NCBI GenBank assembly: GCA_947595215.1
Contig: CANQEO010000009.1
Span: 1-36,815 of the forward strand
Direction of reading: 5' to 3'
DNA length: 36,815 bases
Source of the DNA: an uncultured Bacilli bacterium
Lineage (GTDB): Bacteria > Bacillota_I > Bacilli_A > RFN20 > CAG-449
In this document: positions 15,836 through 25,419 of the stretch, in pieces
How the letters are laid out: each line of letters begins with the position of its first letter
Numbering within the stretch: position 1 is the stretch's first letter
The notes under the pieces: model-generated
Database searches by the model: none
What the model saw: only the letters and a program-made list of their open reading frames with translations
What the model was told of the DNA's origin: nothing
Translations under genes and position numbers: made by a program

Positions 15836-16558
15836 ATGGCACAAATACAAGTTAGTGATCGTTTAAATAATGTCAAAGAAAAGAAAATCGGGTTTTCATG
15901 GCGATATCTTATCTTTGGACCTTTTTATCTTCTTTTTAGATTGAGAATTTTTTCGTTTTTGATTTTAATTTGTCTTTATTACTATTTCACACCACTTCCA
16001 GGAATGGAGTACATTGTAAAAACCATTAATTATATTCCATTACCAGCGGAAATCATTAATCTAGCGACTAAATTATTAATGCTTTTTAGGCGCAAATACT
16101 ACTTTGTATTTGGAACTGCATTTATTGTTATCCTTCATTTATTTTTTACTTTCTATGTTGAAGGATTTATGTTAAAACGCATCTTAAAGCGAAAAGAACT
16201 TCTTCCGGTGACTGAAGCGGATGCAAGAATGCTTATCAAGTACCATGTTGTCAATCAAAATGTAAAACTGGCGGCATCTTTTAGCATTCGTAATATGAAT
16301 AGTTATCAAATTGCTGAAAAGAGTTGGTATCAACAAAATCAAGATCGGTTGAAAAAGCCTAAACTTGATAAAGGCACACATTTCATCAACACTATTTCTC
16401 CGACACCAAATAGATTGAGTGATACCGAAATTAAAAAAGTTCAAAGTATACAAGTTCAATTAGAGCATCTTCAAAATCTTTTCAATACCGGCATGCTCAC
16501 CGCAGAAGAATATGAAAAGAGAAAGACTGCTTTAATCGTGGAGAAATACAAAAAGTGA
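15836..16558 (+). CDS. Membrane protein with C-terminal SHOCT-like segment
   Basis: The product has 240 residues. After a short soluble start, IGFSWRYLIFGPFYLLFRLRI and the next segments give about three membrane helices (roughly 20-47 and 85-110). The C-terminal 35 residues (QLEHLQNLFNTGMLTAEEYEKRKTALI) match the SHOCT pattern, a short helical hairpin that is thought to mediate oligomer contacts. The FSWRYLIFGPFYLLFR segment recalls proteins of the DUF2628 type. The function is unknown. GAGGAG precedes the ATG, and the small gene that follows overlaps its stop. Confidence 0.75.
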   Translation: MAQIQVSDRLNNVKEKKIGFSWRYLIFGPFYLLFRLRIFSFLILICLYYYFTPLPGMEYIVKTINYIPLPAEIINLATKLLMLFRRKYYFVFGTAFIVILHLFFTFYVEGFMLKRILKRKELLPVTEADARMLIKYHVVNQNVKLAASFSIRNMNSYQIAEKSWYQQNQDRLKKPKLDKGTHFINTISPTPNRLSDTEIKKVQSIQVQLEHLQNLFNTGMLTAEEYEKRKTALIVEKYKK

Positions 16559-16830
16559 TTGTGGTAAGAATTATACTTATTATTTTAATAGTGATGATGG
16601 CCTTTATCGGTGCAGGATTATTTAATGTAGAAAAGTTTGCTAAGTTTAAGAATTATGGTTTTACATTAGTTATTGGAGCATTTATAAGCGGATTATTATT
16701 CGTTTTATTAGACGTATTACTTGAAGGGCAAGATAATCAATTAGCCTTAGTACTTTGTTTTACATTATTATCGATTGGATTATCCATAGTAACTGTAGTG
16801 ATTCAATATTCCTTATTTAAAAATAAATAA
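16555..16830 (+). CDS. Small membrane protein
   Basis: The product has 91 residues, nearly all in three hydrophobic helices (about 3-21, 33-53, 60-84). It begins at a GTG that overlaps the stop of the gene before (GTGA), with GGAG about 12 bases upstream. I recognise no family. Co-translation with the SHOCT-like protein suggests a shared membrane role. Confidence 0.7.
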   Translation: MIVVRIILIILIVMMAFIGAGLFNVEKFAKFKNYGFTLVIGAFISGLLFVLLDVLLEGQDNQLALVLCFTLLSIGLSIVTVVIQYSLFKNK

Positions 16831-16845
16831 TAACAACTAATATAA

Positions 16846-16875
16846 AAAATAGGGCGCTTATCAGCGTCCTATTTT
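16846..16875. terminator. Bidirectional terminator
   Basis: AAAATAGGGCGCT-tatc-AGCGTCCTATTTT forms a long stem with flanking A and T runs on both sides. It serves the converging plus-strand operon and the mreB-like gene, whose stop codon lies in it. Confidence 0.85.
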
Positions 16876-17849
16876 GAATTTAAATTATTGGTGTAAATTT
16901 TTAATCCGATCGTTACTGAGTTTAATGGCTCAGGCGCAAGTCTTACCGGGATGTTTAAAACTTTTTCGAGTTGGGAGCGAAGTCCGTTTAAAAGAGCGCC
17001 ACCGCCAGCGATAACAATACCCGATTCCATAATGTCACTTGCCAATTCGGGAGGAGTCATTTCCAAACAATCGACAATGGTTTCGGTTAATGAATCAAGT
17101 TGCTTTAATAAGACTGATTTTAATTCGGCAGTAGAAACGATAACGGAGTGAGGTAAAGAAGAAATAATATCTCTTCCAGTTACTTCAACAAGACGATTTT
17201 CTGGGAATTGTTCAACAGAACCGATTTTCATTTTGATAAATTCAGCAGCTTTAGAACCGACAATTAAGTGATGCTTATTGCGGAGGTAACGAAGGATAGC
17301 TTCATCAAGTAACATTCCAGAAAATGGTGCAGATTTACTAATTACGATATTTCCGCTTGAAAGGACGGCGACATCAGAAATGCCTCCACCGATATTAACG
17401 GTCAAAGAACCTTTTGGCGATTCTAATGAGATACCAGAACCAAGTGCCGCTAATTTAGCAGAACTTTCCAAAATGACATTTCTCGCACCTAAGCGATAAC
17501 CGACTTCGTATAGAGCTCTTTTTTCTATTGATGTAATTGCGGCAGGCACGGCGAAAATAAGGGTTGATTTACGAACATAACGTTTCATTCTTAAATTTGA
17601 GAAAACTTTCTTTAAGTACAAAACGGAGTGCGATAGATTAGCGATAGTACCATTCTTAATGGGGGCGACAACCTTAACATTTTCAGTTGTACGTCCGATG
17701 AGTTTACTGGCTAAATAACCAATTTCTTCCACCTTGTGCGATTTAGTATTAATGGCTAATAAAGTTGGTTCGTTAAAAACCAATCCTTTTTTGTAAGCGT
17801 AAATAAATGTATTTGAAGTTCCGAAGTCAATACCGATGTATTTTTTCAT
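16869..17849 (-). CDS. mreB: MreB-like actin homologue
   Basis: The product has 326 residues and an actin-fold ATPase core: phosphate 1 loop IGIDFGTSNTFIYA near the start, NEPTLLAI, phosphate 2 loop VNIGGGISDVAVLS near residue 155, and adenosine motif IVIAGGGALLNGL near 275. MreB and Mbl filaments guide side-wall peptidoglycan synthesis in rod-shaped cells. I chose ATG 17849 (MKKYIGIDFG) with GAGGTG before it; the frame from 17888 adds 13 unlikely residues. It stands alone, with no mreC or mreD in view, so it could equally be an Mbl or MreBH paralogue. Confidence 0.9.
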   Translation of the reverse strand: MKKYIGIDFGTSNTFIYAYKKGLVFNEPTLLAINTKSHKVEEIGYLASKLIGRTTENVKVVAPIKNGTIANLSHSVLYLKKVFSNLRMKRYVRKSTLIFAVPAAITSIEKRALYEVGYRLGARNVILESSAKLAALGSGISLESPKGSLTVNIGGGISDVAVLSSGNIVISKSAPFSGMLLDEAILRYLRNKHHLIVGSKAAEFIKMKIGSVEQFPENRLVEVTGRDIISSLPHSVIVSTAELKSVLLKQLDSLTETIVDCLEMTPPELASDIMESGIVIAGGGALLNGLRSQLEKVLNIPVRLAPEPLNSVTIGLKIYTNNLNSK

Positions 17850-17896
17850 ATGTAGCACCTCTTTTAATATTCTATTATATGATAACATCTTTTTTC

Positions 17897-17916
17897 TATA
17901 ATTTCTAGAAATTATA
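17897..17916. repeat. Perfect 20-bp palindrome between mreB and pnp
   Basis: TATAATTTCT followed directly by its exact reverse complement. It lies about 50 bp upstream of the mreB-like gene and about 180 bp upstream of pnp, in a place suited to an operator. AT-rich DNA makes chance palindromes more likely, but 20 perfect bases is long. Confidence 0.6.
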
Positions 17917-18092
17917 TTACCGAATATATATAAATATTCAAACTTTTACATAATAGTGTAGTTTAACTGAAATTCTAAAAGAATTTTCAACAATTTTTAC
18001 TTAAAATTTAAATGAATGTGAAATAAGATTTGATTTTTTTATATCAAAATATAATTAATGTGCTAAAATAAGAAAGTTAAAGGAGTAAAAAA

Positions 18093-20264
18093 ATGTCAAA
18101 AAAGGTTTTTGAACTAGATTTTGAAGGAAAAAAACTGATCGTTGAAGCAGGCGAAATTGCTAAACAAGCAGATGGCGCTGTGTTAGTTCGCTTGAATGAT
18201 ACCGTAGTTTTATCCACAGCTTGTGCCTCTGACCAAGCAAAAGATACCGACTTTTTCCCGCTGACTGTCGGTTATGAAGAAAAACAATATGCGGTTGGAA
18301 AAATTCCAGGAAGTTTCTTAAGAAGAGAGGGGCGCCCGGGAGAACATGCTACCTTAACTGCACGTCTCATCGATCGTCCAATTCGTCCGATGTTCTCAGA
18401 AGGTTTTAGAAATGAAGTTCAAATCGTTAACACAGTGATGTCGGTGGATAAAGATGCGACTCCAGAAATGACTGCGATGTTTGGTTCTTCATTAGCATTA
18501 GGAATTTCAGATATTCCATTTGATGGACCGATTGCCGGTGTTTACGTTGGTAGAGTTGATGGTAAATTCATCATTAACCCAAGTGTTGAAGAAAATGCTA
18601 AATCTGATATTCATCTTGCTGTAGCCGGTACTGCTAAGGCTATTAATATGGTGGAAGCCGGTGCTGCTGAAGTTGGTGAAGAAGATATGTTAGCTGCTTT
18701 AATGTTCGGCCACGAAGCCATCAAAAAATTATGTGCTTTCCAAACTGAAATCATTAAAGAAATCGGTAAAGAAAAGAGAACCATCGAACTATATCAAATT
18801 GATGAAAATTTAAAAACTGCAGTTGAAAATGTCGCTAAAGATCGTTTGATCAAGGCTGTTTCAATTGTTGATAAACTTGAAAGATATGCTGCAATCGATA
18901 CTATTGATGATGAAGTTATCGCTAGTTACGAAGAGCAAAAATATGAAACCGAAAAAGAAAAACAAGATGTTATTAAACAAGTAAAGGATATTTTACACGA
19001 CATCGTTAAAGACGAAGTGAGACGTTTAATCACCATCGATAAAGTTCGTCCTGATGGACGTAAGCTTGATGAGATTCGTCCACTCGATGCTCAAATTGAT
19101 ATCTTGCCACGCACTCATGGTTCTGCAATGTTTACAAGAGGACAGACTCAAGTTATTTCTGCTTGTACGTTAGGTGCTGCTAACGATGAACAAATCATTG
19201 ATAATTTAACAGATGAAGAAAGCAAACGTTTCATGCACCATTATAACTTCCCACCATATTCAGTCGGTGAAGTCGGGAGAATGGGGTCTCCAGGAAGAAG
19301 AGAAATCGGTCATGGTGCTTTAGGTGAAAGAGCACTTTCCTACGTCATTCCTTCTGAAGAAGAGTTCCCATATACTATCCGTTTAGTTTCTGAAGTTGTC
19401 GAATCGAATGGCTCTTCTTCTCAAGCTTCAATTTGTGCTTCCACGTTATCATTAATGGCAGCCGGTGTCCCAATTAAAGCTCCAGTCGCGGGTATTGCAA
19501 TGGGATTAATCACCAGTGGCCCACTTGAAGAAGGTTGCCCATACACCATTCTAACCGATATCCAAGGTATGGAAGACCATTTGGGTGATATGGACTTTAA
19601 AGTTGCCGGTACTAAAAATGGTATCACCGCACTTCAAATGGATATCAAGATTAAGGGTATTACTGAGCAAATCTTACGCGAAGCTCTATACCAAGCTCAT
19701 GGCGCTCGTGAAAAAATTATGAATGTTCTTCTAGGGGCTATTGATAAACCACGTTCAGATGTCGGCAAATACGCTCCAAAACTTCATCAAATGAAAATCA
19801 ATATCGATAAGATTAAAGATGTTATCGGTTCTCAAGGTAAAGTCATTAATGATATCATTGCTAAATGTGATAACGTCAAGATTGATATTGAAGATGACGG
19901 CCGTGTTATCATTTATCACCAAGATCGTGAAAGTATCAACAAAGCAGTTAAGATGATTGAAGATATTGTTAAAGAAGCAAAAGTCGGTGAAATCTATGAA
20001 GGTAAGGTCGTAAGAATTGAAAGTTTCGGTTGCTTTGTAAATCTCTTTAATAACGTTGATGGTATGGTTCACGTTTCTCGCTTATCATGGGACCGCATCA
20101 ATCATCCAAAAGATTTTGTAAAAATGGGACAAACTTTAAAGGTTATCGTCACTGAGATTGATGAAAAAGGACGTATCAATCTCTCCCATAAAGAATTCGA
20201 ACCAAAACCAGAAAAGAAGGTTGAACCAAAAGTCGAAACTAAGAAAGAAGACGAACAACAATAA
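18093..20264 (+). CDS. pnp: Polyribonucleotide nucleotidyltransferase (PNPase)
   Basis: The product has 723 residues. It degrades RNA 3' to 5' using phosphate and takes part in mRNA turnover. Two RNase PH domains (about 10-230 and 315-550; the second has [16 protein letters not shown] and [12 protein letters not shown]) flank an all-helical linker. A KH domain (about 566-625, GSQGKVI) and an S1 domain (about 631-705, [21 protein letters not shown]) follow, with a lysine and glutamate-rich tail. AAAGGAG precedes the ATG. It is an independent unit with its own terminator. Confidence 0.98.
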   Translation: MSKKVFELDFEGKKLIVEAGEIAKQADGAVLVRLNDTVVLSTACASDQAKDTDFFPLTVGYEEKQYAVGKIPGSFLRREGRPGEHATLTARLIDRPIRPMFSEGFRNEVQIVNTVMSVDKDATPEMTAMFGSSLALGISDIPFDGPIAGVYVGRVDGKFIINPSVEENAKSDIHLAVAGTAKAINMVEAGAAEVGEEDMLAALMFGHEAIKKLCAFQTEIIKEIGKEKRTIELYQIDENLKTAVENVAKDRLIKAVSIVDKLERYAAIDTIDDEVIASYEEQKYETEKEKQDVIKQVKDILHDIVKDEVRRLITIDKVRPDGRKLDEIRPLDAQIDILPRTHGSAMFTRGQTQVISACTLGAANDEQIIDNLTDEESKRFMHHYNFPPYSVGEVGRMGSPGRREIGHGALGERALSYVIPSEEEFPYTIRLVSEVVESNGSSSQASICASTLSLMAAGVPIKAPVAGIAMGLITSGPLEEGCPYTILTDIQGMEDHLGDMDFKVAGTKNGITALQMDIKIKGITEQILREALYQAHGAREKIMNVLLGAIDKPRSDVGKYAPKLHQMKINIDKIKDVIGSQGKVINDIIAKCDNVKIDIEDDGRVIIYHQDRESINKAVKMIEDIVKEAKVGEIYEGKVVRIESFGCFVNLFNNVDGMVHVSRLSWDRINHPKDFVKMGQTLKVIVTEIDEKGRINLSHKEFEPKPEKKVEPKVETKKEDEQQ

Positions 20265-20275
20265 TCAATATTATA

Positions 20276-20300
20276 ACGCGGAGTAAAATCCGCGTTTTTT
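20276..20300 (+). terminator. Intrinsic terminator after pnp
   Basis: ACGCGGA-gtaaaa-TCCGCGT followed by a T run. Confidence 0.92.
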
Positions 20301-20432
20301 AATATTATTAATAAACGATGAATCTTCTTTAGTTTTTCTTATCTGATTTTTGTATGTGCAAAAAAATACAATCAGTTTCTTACACAAATTAGGCGTTTGT
20401 CGCATATTCTAAAATGAAAGTGGGGATTTCCT

Positions 20433-21278
20433 ATGTTTGGCAAAGTGATAAATGCGATGGTGACACCTTTTAATGCACAAGATGAAATAGATTATGGGGA
20501 AGTATTAAAGTTATTAAAACTTGCTGAAGAGAATGGTAATGATTCTTTAGTGATTGGTTCTACAACCGGAGAAGGTTCTTCTTTAACATATAAAGAAAAA
20601 AAAGAACTTTATTCTTTTTGTAAAGAACATACAAAATTACCACTGCTTTACGCATTATGTCACAATACTTTAAAACATGCTTTTGAAGAGTTAGATTATA
20701 TTCATAATCTTGATGTGGATGGATTTTTAATTGTGACTCCATATTATGTAAATCCACCTCAAAATGGACTTTTCTTATATTTTAAAAACCTCGCTAAGCG
20801 TATCGATAAGCCTATTATCTTATACAATGTTCCTTCCAGAAGCAAAGTAAGTTTACATTTTATTACCTTAAAAAAATTAATTAAAAATTATCCGCATATC
20901 ATCGGCTTAAAAGAAGCAAGCAGCGATTTTAATTTAATTAGTTTAATCAAAAATTCATTTCCAAATTTTAGAGTTTATACTGGTGATGATCATTATCTTT
21001 TTGAGTGCATTTCTCGTCAAGGTGATGGAATTATTTCTGTAGCCTCAATCATATACGGAAAAGACTATCAACAATTGATAAAAGATTACGAATTAGGATT
21101 CAATAATATTGTTCTTAGAGATTTTTTAAAATTAGTCGCTGATGTTTTAAGTATTGAAATAAACCCTATTCCTATCAAAGGCCTATTAGAACATTACGGA
21201 TTTAAAAGTATGAATTTAAGGTTACCATTAATTAAATTAACTAAAGAACAAAAAGATAAATTAGATATGCTTTTTTAA
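20433..21278 (+). CDS. dapA: 4-hydroxy-tetrahydrodipicolinate synthase family aldolase
   Basis: The product has 281 residues. It is a class I aldolase that joins pyruvate and aspartate semialdehyde in lysine and diaminopimelate synthesis. GSTTGEGSSL matches the T-T-G-E loop, YNVPSR (near 130) carries the catalytic Tyr and the carboxylate-binding Arg expected in DapA, and GLKEAS (near 158) holds the Schiff-base Lys. Keeping the Arg argues for DapA rather than N-acetylneuraminate lyase. It stands alone; no other lysine genes and no lysine riboswitch are seen in the 130 bases before it. GGGGATTT is a modest ribosome site. Confidence 0.85.
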   Translation: MFGKVINAMVTPFNAQDEIDYGEVLKLLKLAEENGNDSLVIGSTTGEGSSLTYKEKKELYSFCKEHTKLPLLYALCHNTLKHAFEELDYIHNLDVDGFLIVTPYYVNPPQNGLFLYFKNLAKRIDKPIILYNVPSRSKVSLHFITLKKLIKNYPHIIGLKEASSDFNLISLIKNSFPNFRVYTGDDHYLFECISRQGDGIISVASIIYGKDYQQLIKDYELGFNNIVLRDFLKLVADVLSIEINPIPIKGLLEHYGFKSMNLRLPLIKLTKEQKDKLDMLF

Positions 21279-21287
21279 CGATATCAT

Positions 21288-21316
21288 TTGTAAGTGGCAT
21301 AAACTTGACTTATAAT
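21288..21316 (+). promoter_or_regulatory. Promoter of the alaS T-box leader
   Basis: TTGTAA (21288-21293), 17 bp, TATAAT (21311-21316). Transcription would begin near 21323, giving a leader of about 220 bases. Confidence 0.75.
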
Positions 21317-21322
21317 AAATAA

Positions 21323-21541
21323 AGTCAAAGAAAAAGATAAGCTTTCTTTAATATTTTAGAGAGGATCTATTTGGTGAAAAGATCTATAAAGAAGCAAGCA
21401 CGCCACTTTTGAGACTATGGCTAATCCCATCGTTGACTGCGTTAAAGTCATAATTGAGAGCGTCGTAAATATAAGACGAATCAGGATGGTACCGCGAGAT
21501 TTCGTTCCTGAGGTACTTTTTTATTTTTTTTGGAGGACTTT
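21323..21541 (+). promoter_or_regulatory. T-box riboswitch controlling alaS
   Basis: The core AGGATGGTACCGCGA (21483-21497) is the conserved T-box sequence whose TGG pairs with the free CCA end of uncharged tRNA. TCAGGA (21481-21486) can pair with TCCTGA downstream, while GTACC in the T-box can pair with GGTAC (21512-21516), which is followed by a T run to 21530. These are mutually exclusive antiterminator and terminator folds. Stem I lies in about 21350-21450, and GCA at 21394-21396 is a possible alanine specifier. Uncharged tRNA-Ala should allow read-through into alaS. Confidence 0.92.
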
Positions 21542-24148
21542 ATGAAGAAATTATCAAGTGCACAAATTCGTAATATGTGGTTGGAGTTTTTTGCTAGTAA
21601 AGGACATTTTATTGAGCCTGGCGCTTCACTTATTCCACATAATGATCCGACATTGTTATGGATTAATTCTGGTGTTGCTGCATTAAAAAAATATTTCGAT
21701 GGTTCAGAAATTGCAAAACACAATCGTATCACGAATGCACAAAAATCAATTCGTACAAATGATATCGATAATGTTGGAAAAACTGCGCGTCATCATACTT
21801 TCTTTGAGATGCTTGGAAACTTTTCAATCGGTGATTATTTCCGCACCGAAGTAATCGAGTGGGCCTCCGAGTTACTTTTTGATCCTAAATATTTTGCGAT
21901 TGAAAAAGAAAGATTGTATATTACCTATCATCCCAGTGATGAAGCAACTAAAAAAGAATGGATGAAACATGGCGTTGCAGAAGATCACTTAATACCATTA
22001 GAACATAACTTTTGGGAAATCGGTGAAGGACCTTGTGGACCAAATACCGAAATGTTTTATGATCGTGGTGAAAAATACGACCCAACTCATCGTGGTATCG
22101 AACTTCTTAGAAATGATGAGGAAAACGATCGTTACATTGAAATTTGGAATATAGTTTTCTCTCAATATAATGCTGAAACTGGTGTAAAAAGAGAAAATTA
22201 TAAAGAATTACCACGTAAAAACATTGATACCGGTGCAGGTTTAGAAAGAATTGCTTGTATTTCTCAAGGAACAGAGACTAATTTTGAAACCGATTTATTC
22301 TATCCTTACATCGAAGCAGTTCAAAAACTTTCTTCTTATCCATATGAAGGAGAATATTTAATCGCTTATCGCGTGATTGCTGATCATATTAGAACTTGTA
22401 CTTTTGCTCTTGCTGACGGCGCGTTATTTTCGAATGAAGGACGTGGTTATGTCTTAAGAAGAATCCTTCGTCGCGCTGTGCGTTATGGTAGAAAATTAGG
22501 CATTACGAAACCATTTTTACACGAATTAGTTCCGGTCGTTTGTAAAGTTATGAATTCTTATTATCCATATCTTGAAGAAAAGCAAGATAAAGTTATGAAG
22601 ATGATTAGAACAGAGGAAGAAAAGTTTGCGACTACTTTAAGCGCCGGTGAACAAATGCTTTCAAAATTGATTGAGGATAATCACAAAGTTCTTTCTGGAA
22701 GCGATGCTTTTAAACTTTATGACACATATGGATTCCCAATTGAATTAACTGAAGAAATTTGTTTAGAAAAAGGTGTTAAAGTTGATATTGAAGGATTCAA
22801 AGAAGAAATGAATAAACAAAAGGAAAGAGCACGCCTTGCTCGTGGCGACCTTCAATCGATGAATCGTCAATCTGTCGATTTATTGAATTTTAAAGAAAAA
22901 TCTACTTTTACCTATTGTGCCTCTGATTTAAAGGCTAAAGTTATCGGATTATTTAAAGATGGTGTTAAGGTTGATGTCATCGTAGATGAAGGTGAAGTCG
23001 CTTTTGATAACACTAATTTCTATGCAACAAGCGGCGGACAACTTCACGATACTGGAACTATTGAAAATAATGAATGTGAAGCAGATGTCGTTGATGTCAA
23101 TAAGAGCGTCAATAAACAAAATTTACACACTGTAAATGTCAAATACGGAAGTATCAAAGTTGGTGATATATTTATATTAAAAATTGATAAAGCTAAAAGA
23201 GAGGCAACTAGAAAGAATCACTCTTCTGTTCACTTACTACAAAAGGCATTACAAATGATTTTAGGTGAACATGTCCATCAAGAAGGTTCTTTCGTTTCAT
23301 CTGAATATCTTCGTTTTGACTTCAATCATTTTGAAAAGATCAGTCATGAACAATTAAATCAAGTTGAAAAGATAGTTAACGAGATGATTGCAAGTGCATT
23401 ACCTTGTACCATAAAAGAAATGCCGATAGAAGAAGCAAAAAAAACTGGTGCGATGGCATTATTTTCAGAAAAATACGACGATGTCGTACGCGTAGTTGAT
23501 TTTGGTGGTGTTTCACGCGAATTATGTGGTGGTACTCATGTCGATAATACTATTTCAATCGGTTGCTTTGTTATCGTAAGTGAAGAATCAATCGCTTCTG
23601 GTATTAGAAGAATCGAAGCTAGAAGTTCTATTAATGCATATGAATTATTAAAAACGAGGGAAGAGATTCTTTATCGTTCAATGCTCGAAGTAGGAACAGG
23701 TTCCTATGGAAATATTGAAACAAAGATTAAATCTTTGAAACGTGATAATGAAGAACTTAAACGTGAAAACAATATCTTAAATGAAAAATTAGCTACTTTA
23801 CAAGCACGTGAATTAAAGAATCGCTTTGTTGAAAAAGAACATTGCCATTTGTTAGTGCTAAAACTGGATAGTATGAAAAAAGAAGCATTAATGACCATCT
23901 TTGATTATGTCAAAAACGCTTATGATGATGCAGTTGTTTTCTTAGCGATGGTCGAAAACGAAAAGGCGACATTCTTATGTGGAGTGAATAAATTGGCTTT
24001 AAGTAACTACAAAGCGGGCATGATTATGAAAGATGTATGTGCCTTAGTCGGTGGATCTGGCGGCGGACGTCTAGATAGCGCTCAAGGCGGAACTAAAAAT
24101 ATCGCTGATATCGATAACGCCTTAAAAGAGTTGGAAGGTAAATTTTAA
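21542..24148 (+). CDS. alaS: Alanyl-tRNA synthetase
   Basis: The product has 868 residues. The class II catalytic core occupies the first 450 residues (SAQIRNMWLEFFASKGH at the start, GEGPCGPNTEMFYDRG), followed by the editing domain with HSSVHLLQKAL and CGGTHVDNT zinc ligands, and a C-Ala domain ending GGSGGGRLDSAQGG. ATG 21542 follows GGAGG by five bases; the longer frame from TTG 21530 would begin in the T run of the leader terminator. It overlaps ruvX by one base. The tRNA-Ala at 34545 carries the G3:U70 pair that AlaRS recognises. Confidence 0.98.
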   Translation: MKKLSSAQIRNMWLEFFASKGHFIEPGASLIPHNDPTLLWINSGVAALKKYFDGSEIAKHNRITNAQKSIRTNDIDNVGKTARHHTFFEMLGNFSIGDYFRTEVIEWASELLFDPKYFAIEKERLYITYHPSDEATKKEWMKHGVAEDHLIPLEHNFWEIGEGPCGPNTEMFYDRGEKYDPTHRGIELLRNDEENDRYIEIWNIVFSQYNAETGVKRENYKELPRKNIDTGAGLERIACISQGTETNFETDLFYPYIEAVQKLSSYPYEGEYLIAYRVIADHIRTCTFALADGALFSNEGRGYVLRRILRRAVRYGRKLGITKPFLHELVPVVCKVMNSYYPYLEEKQDKVMKMIRTEEEKFATTLSAGEQMLSKLIEDNHKVLSGSDAFKLYDTYGFPIELTEEICLEKGVKVDIEGFKEEMNKQKERARLARGDLQSMNRQSVDLLNFKEKSTFTYCASDLKAKVIGLFKDGVKVDVIVDEGEVAFDNTNFYATSGGQLHDTGTIENNECEADVVDVNKSVNKQNLHTVNVKYGSIKVGDIFILKIDKAKREATRKNHSSVHLLQKALQMILGEHVHQEGSFVSSEYLRFDFNHFEKISHEQLNQVEKIVNEMIASALPCTIKEMPIEEAKKTGAMALFSEKYDDVVRVVDFGGVSRELCGGTHVDNTISIGCFVIVSEESIASGIRRIEARSSINAYELLKTREEILYRSMLEVGTGSYGNIETKIKSLKRDNEELKRENNILNEKLATLQARELKNRFVEKEHCHLLVLKLDSMKKEALMTIFDYVKNAYDDAVVFLAMVENEKATFLCGVNKLALSNYKAGMIMKDVCALVGGSGGGRLDSAQGGTKNIADIDNALKELEGKF

Positions 24149-24567
24149 TGGTAGGTAAAGCTTTAGGTTTGGATTTAGGCGAAGTGACATTAGGAATCGC
24201 TGTTTCTGATCCATTACGAATCATTGCGAGCGGTGTTGAAAATTTTCGTTTCCCACGTCTTGAATTAGATAAGGCTGTGGAAAGAGTGAAATATTATTGC
24301 AAATCACAAGATATCAAAGATATCGCTTTGGGATTACCGCTTCATATGTCCGGTGATGAAAGTGAGCATTCACGTATGTGTCGTGATTTCAAAGCGATGA
24401 TTGAAAAAGAAATACCAGGTATACCTGTTCATTTAGTCGATGAAAGATGGACTACTAAGCAAGCGACTAGAGTTTTGATTGCGGCAGATATGTCTCGTAA
24501 TAAACGTAAAAAAGTCATTGATAAAATGGCAGCAGTCATCATTCTAGAAACATATTTAGGTATTTAA
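24148..24567 (+). CDS. ruvX: RuvX/YqgF family putative Holliday junction resolvase
   Basis: The product has 139 residues with an RNase H fold. GLDLGEVTLGIAVSD near the start carries the first catalytic Asp, GLPLHMSGDES matches the family glycine-rich strand, and VDERWTTKQA and DKMAAVIILETYL near the end give the last acidic residues. The family processes the 5' end of pre-16S rRNA, and a Holliday junction activity has been reported. The ATG shares one base with the alaS stop (TAATG), as is common. Confidence 0.95.
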   Translation: MVGKALGLDLGEVTLGIAVSDPLRIIASGVENFRFPRLELDKAVERVKYYCKSQDIKDIALGLPLHMSGDESEHSRMCRDFKAMIEKEIPGIPVHLVDERWTTKQATRVLIAADMSRNKRKKVIDKMAAVIILETYLGI

Positions 24568-24584
24568 TAAGGAGGTATCAGAAT

Positions 24585-24827
24585 ATGGAACCAGAAAAAA
24601 TCGTATTTGTAGATGAAAATGGTGTGCAAACTGAATTGAAGATTTTATTTACGTATCATAGTGATGAAAAAAACAAAAATTATGTAGTCTTCTTCGATGA
24701 AAATGATGATGAACTTTTAGCGGGTATCATCGATGAAAAAGGTAATGTACTCGATATTGAAACTGATGAAGAGTACGATGAAATCGAAGAACAAATCGAT
24801 TTATTTTACGAAGAACAAAATCAATAA
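24585..24827 (+). CDS. DUF1292 family protein
   Basis: This 80-residue, very acidic protein (EPEKIVFVDENGVQTELKILF, ENDDELLAGIIDEKG, EEYDEIEEQIDLFYEE) matches DUF1292, a family that usually follows ruvX in Firmicutes. AAGGAGG precedes the ATG. The function is not known. A long stem-loop follows and overlaps the start of tspO. Confidence 0.9.
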   Translation: MEPEKIVFVDENGVQTELKILFTYHSDEKNKNYVVFFDENDDELLAGIIDEKGNVLDIETDEEYDEIEEQIDLFYEEQNQ

Positions 24828-24832
24828 TCATG

Positions 24833-24873
24833 AAATCACCTCATTTTACATAGACTAAAACGAGGTGATTTTT
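24833..24873 (+). terminator. Long stem-loop that holds the tspO ribosome site
   Basis: AAATCACCTC (24833-24842) pairs with GAGGTGATTT (24862-24871), and TTTTA (24044-like position 24844-24848) pairs with TAAAA (24856-24860) inside. A short T run follows. It fits a terminator of the alaS operon, and the 3' arm contains the GAGGTG ribosome site of tspO. Confidence 0.75.
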
Positions 24874-25347
24874 ATTAAAGATAAATTTATTGTTTTTGCA
24901 AAAACGATTTTACCGAGTATTCTTGCCCTAGTGCTTGGTGGTTTGATAATGCTTTTTTCTAAAGTTGATTATCAATCTTTAAATAAGCCACCATTTGCAC
25001 CTCCAGCATGGTTATTTGCTCCAGTTTGGATTGTTCTTTATACATTAAATGCGATTGCGACATTTCTCTTTTATCGAGCAAGTGATGGACAAAGAGAACT
25101 TCGTTCAAGAGGATTATCAATAAATTATATTTTTCTTTTTCTAACTGTTTTATGGCCACTAGTATTCTTTGTTTTAGATTTTAAGATTATTAGCGTAGTA
25201 CTAATTATATTTATCTATTTCGTATTAATCAGTTCTATTTTCTTTTATAGTAAGGCGACACGAATAAGTGTTTACATTTTAATTCCAATGGCAATTTGGA
25301 TTACAATTGCTACTTATCTCAACATTGGGGTCGCTTTTCTTAATTAA
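24865..25347 (+). CDS. tspO: TspO/MBR family membrane protein
   Basis: The product has about 160 residues and five membrane helices. KVDYQSLNKPPFAPPAWLFAPVWIVLYTLNAIATFLFYRA is the family signature around the first loop, and the family binds tetrapyrroles such as protoporphyrin IX. No ATG lies near the expected N terminus. The only standard start is GTG 24865, which lies within the GAGGTG that should serve as its ribosome site; ATT 24874 is eight bases from that site and is a possible unusual start. The whole site is buried in the stem-loop described above. The family is certain, the start is not. Confidence 0.85.
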   Translation: MIFIKDKFIVFAKTILPSILALVLGGLIMLFSKVDYQSLNKPPFAPPAWLFAPVWIVLYTLNAIATFLFYRASDGQRELRSRGLSINYIFLFLTVLWPLVFFVLDFKIISVVLIIFIYFVLISSIFFYSKATRISVYILIPMAIWITIATYLNIGVAFLN

Positions 25348-25379
25348 CGAAAATTTTCTCTAGCATTCATATGAAGTTT

Positions 25380-25388
25380 TGCTATAAT
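25380..25388 (+). promoter_or_regulatory. Extended -10 promoter of greA
   Basis: TTGCTATAAT, with TATAAT at 25383-25388 and a TGC extension. The -35 region is poor. It lies 31 bases before the greA ATG. Confidence 0.6.
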
Positions 25389-25419
25389 ATATTAGTGCTA
25401 CAAAGGAGAAAAACTTATT

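Noticed and set aside
20302-20432. Lysine riboswitch before dapA
   Set aside because: The space is only about 130 bases and shows a simple TTGTAT/ATACAA hairpin without the conserved riboswitch core.
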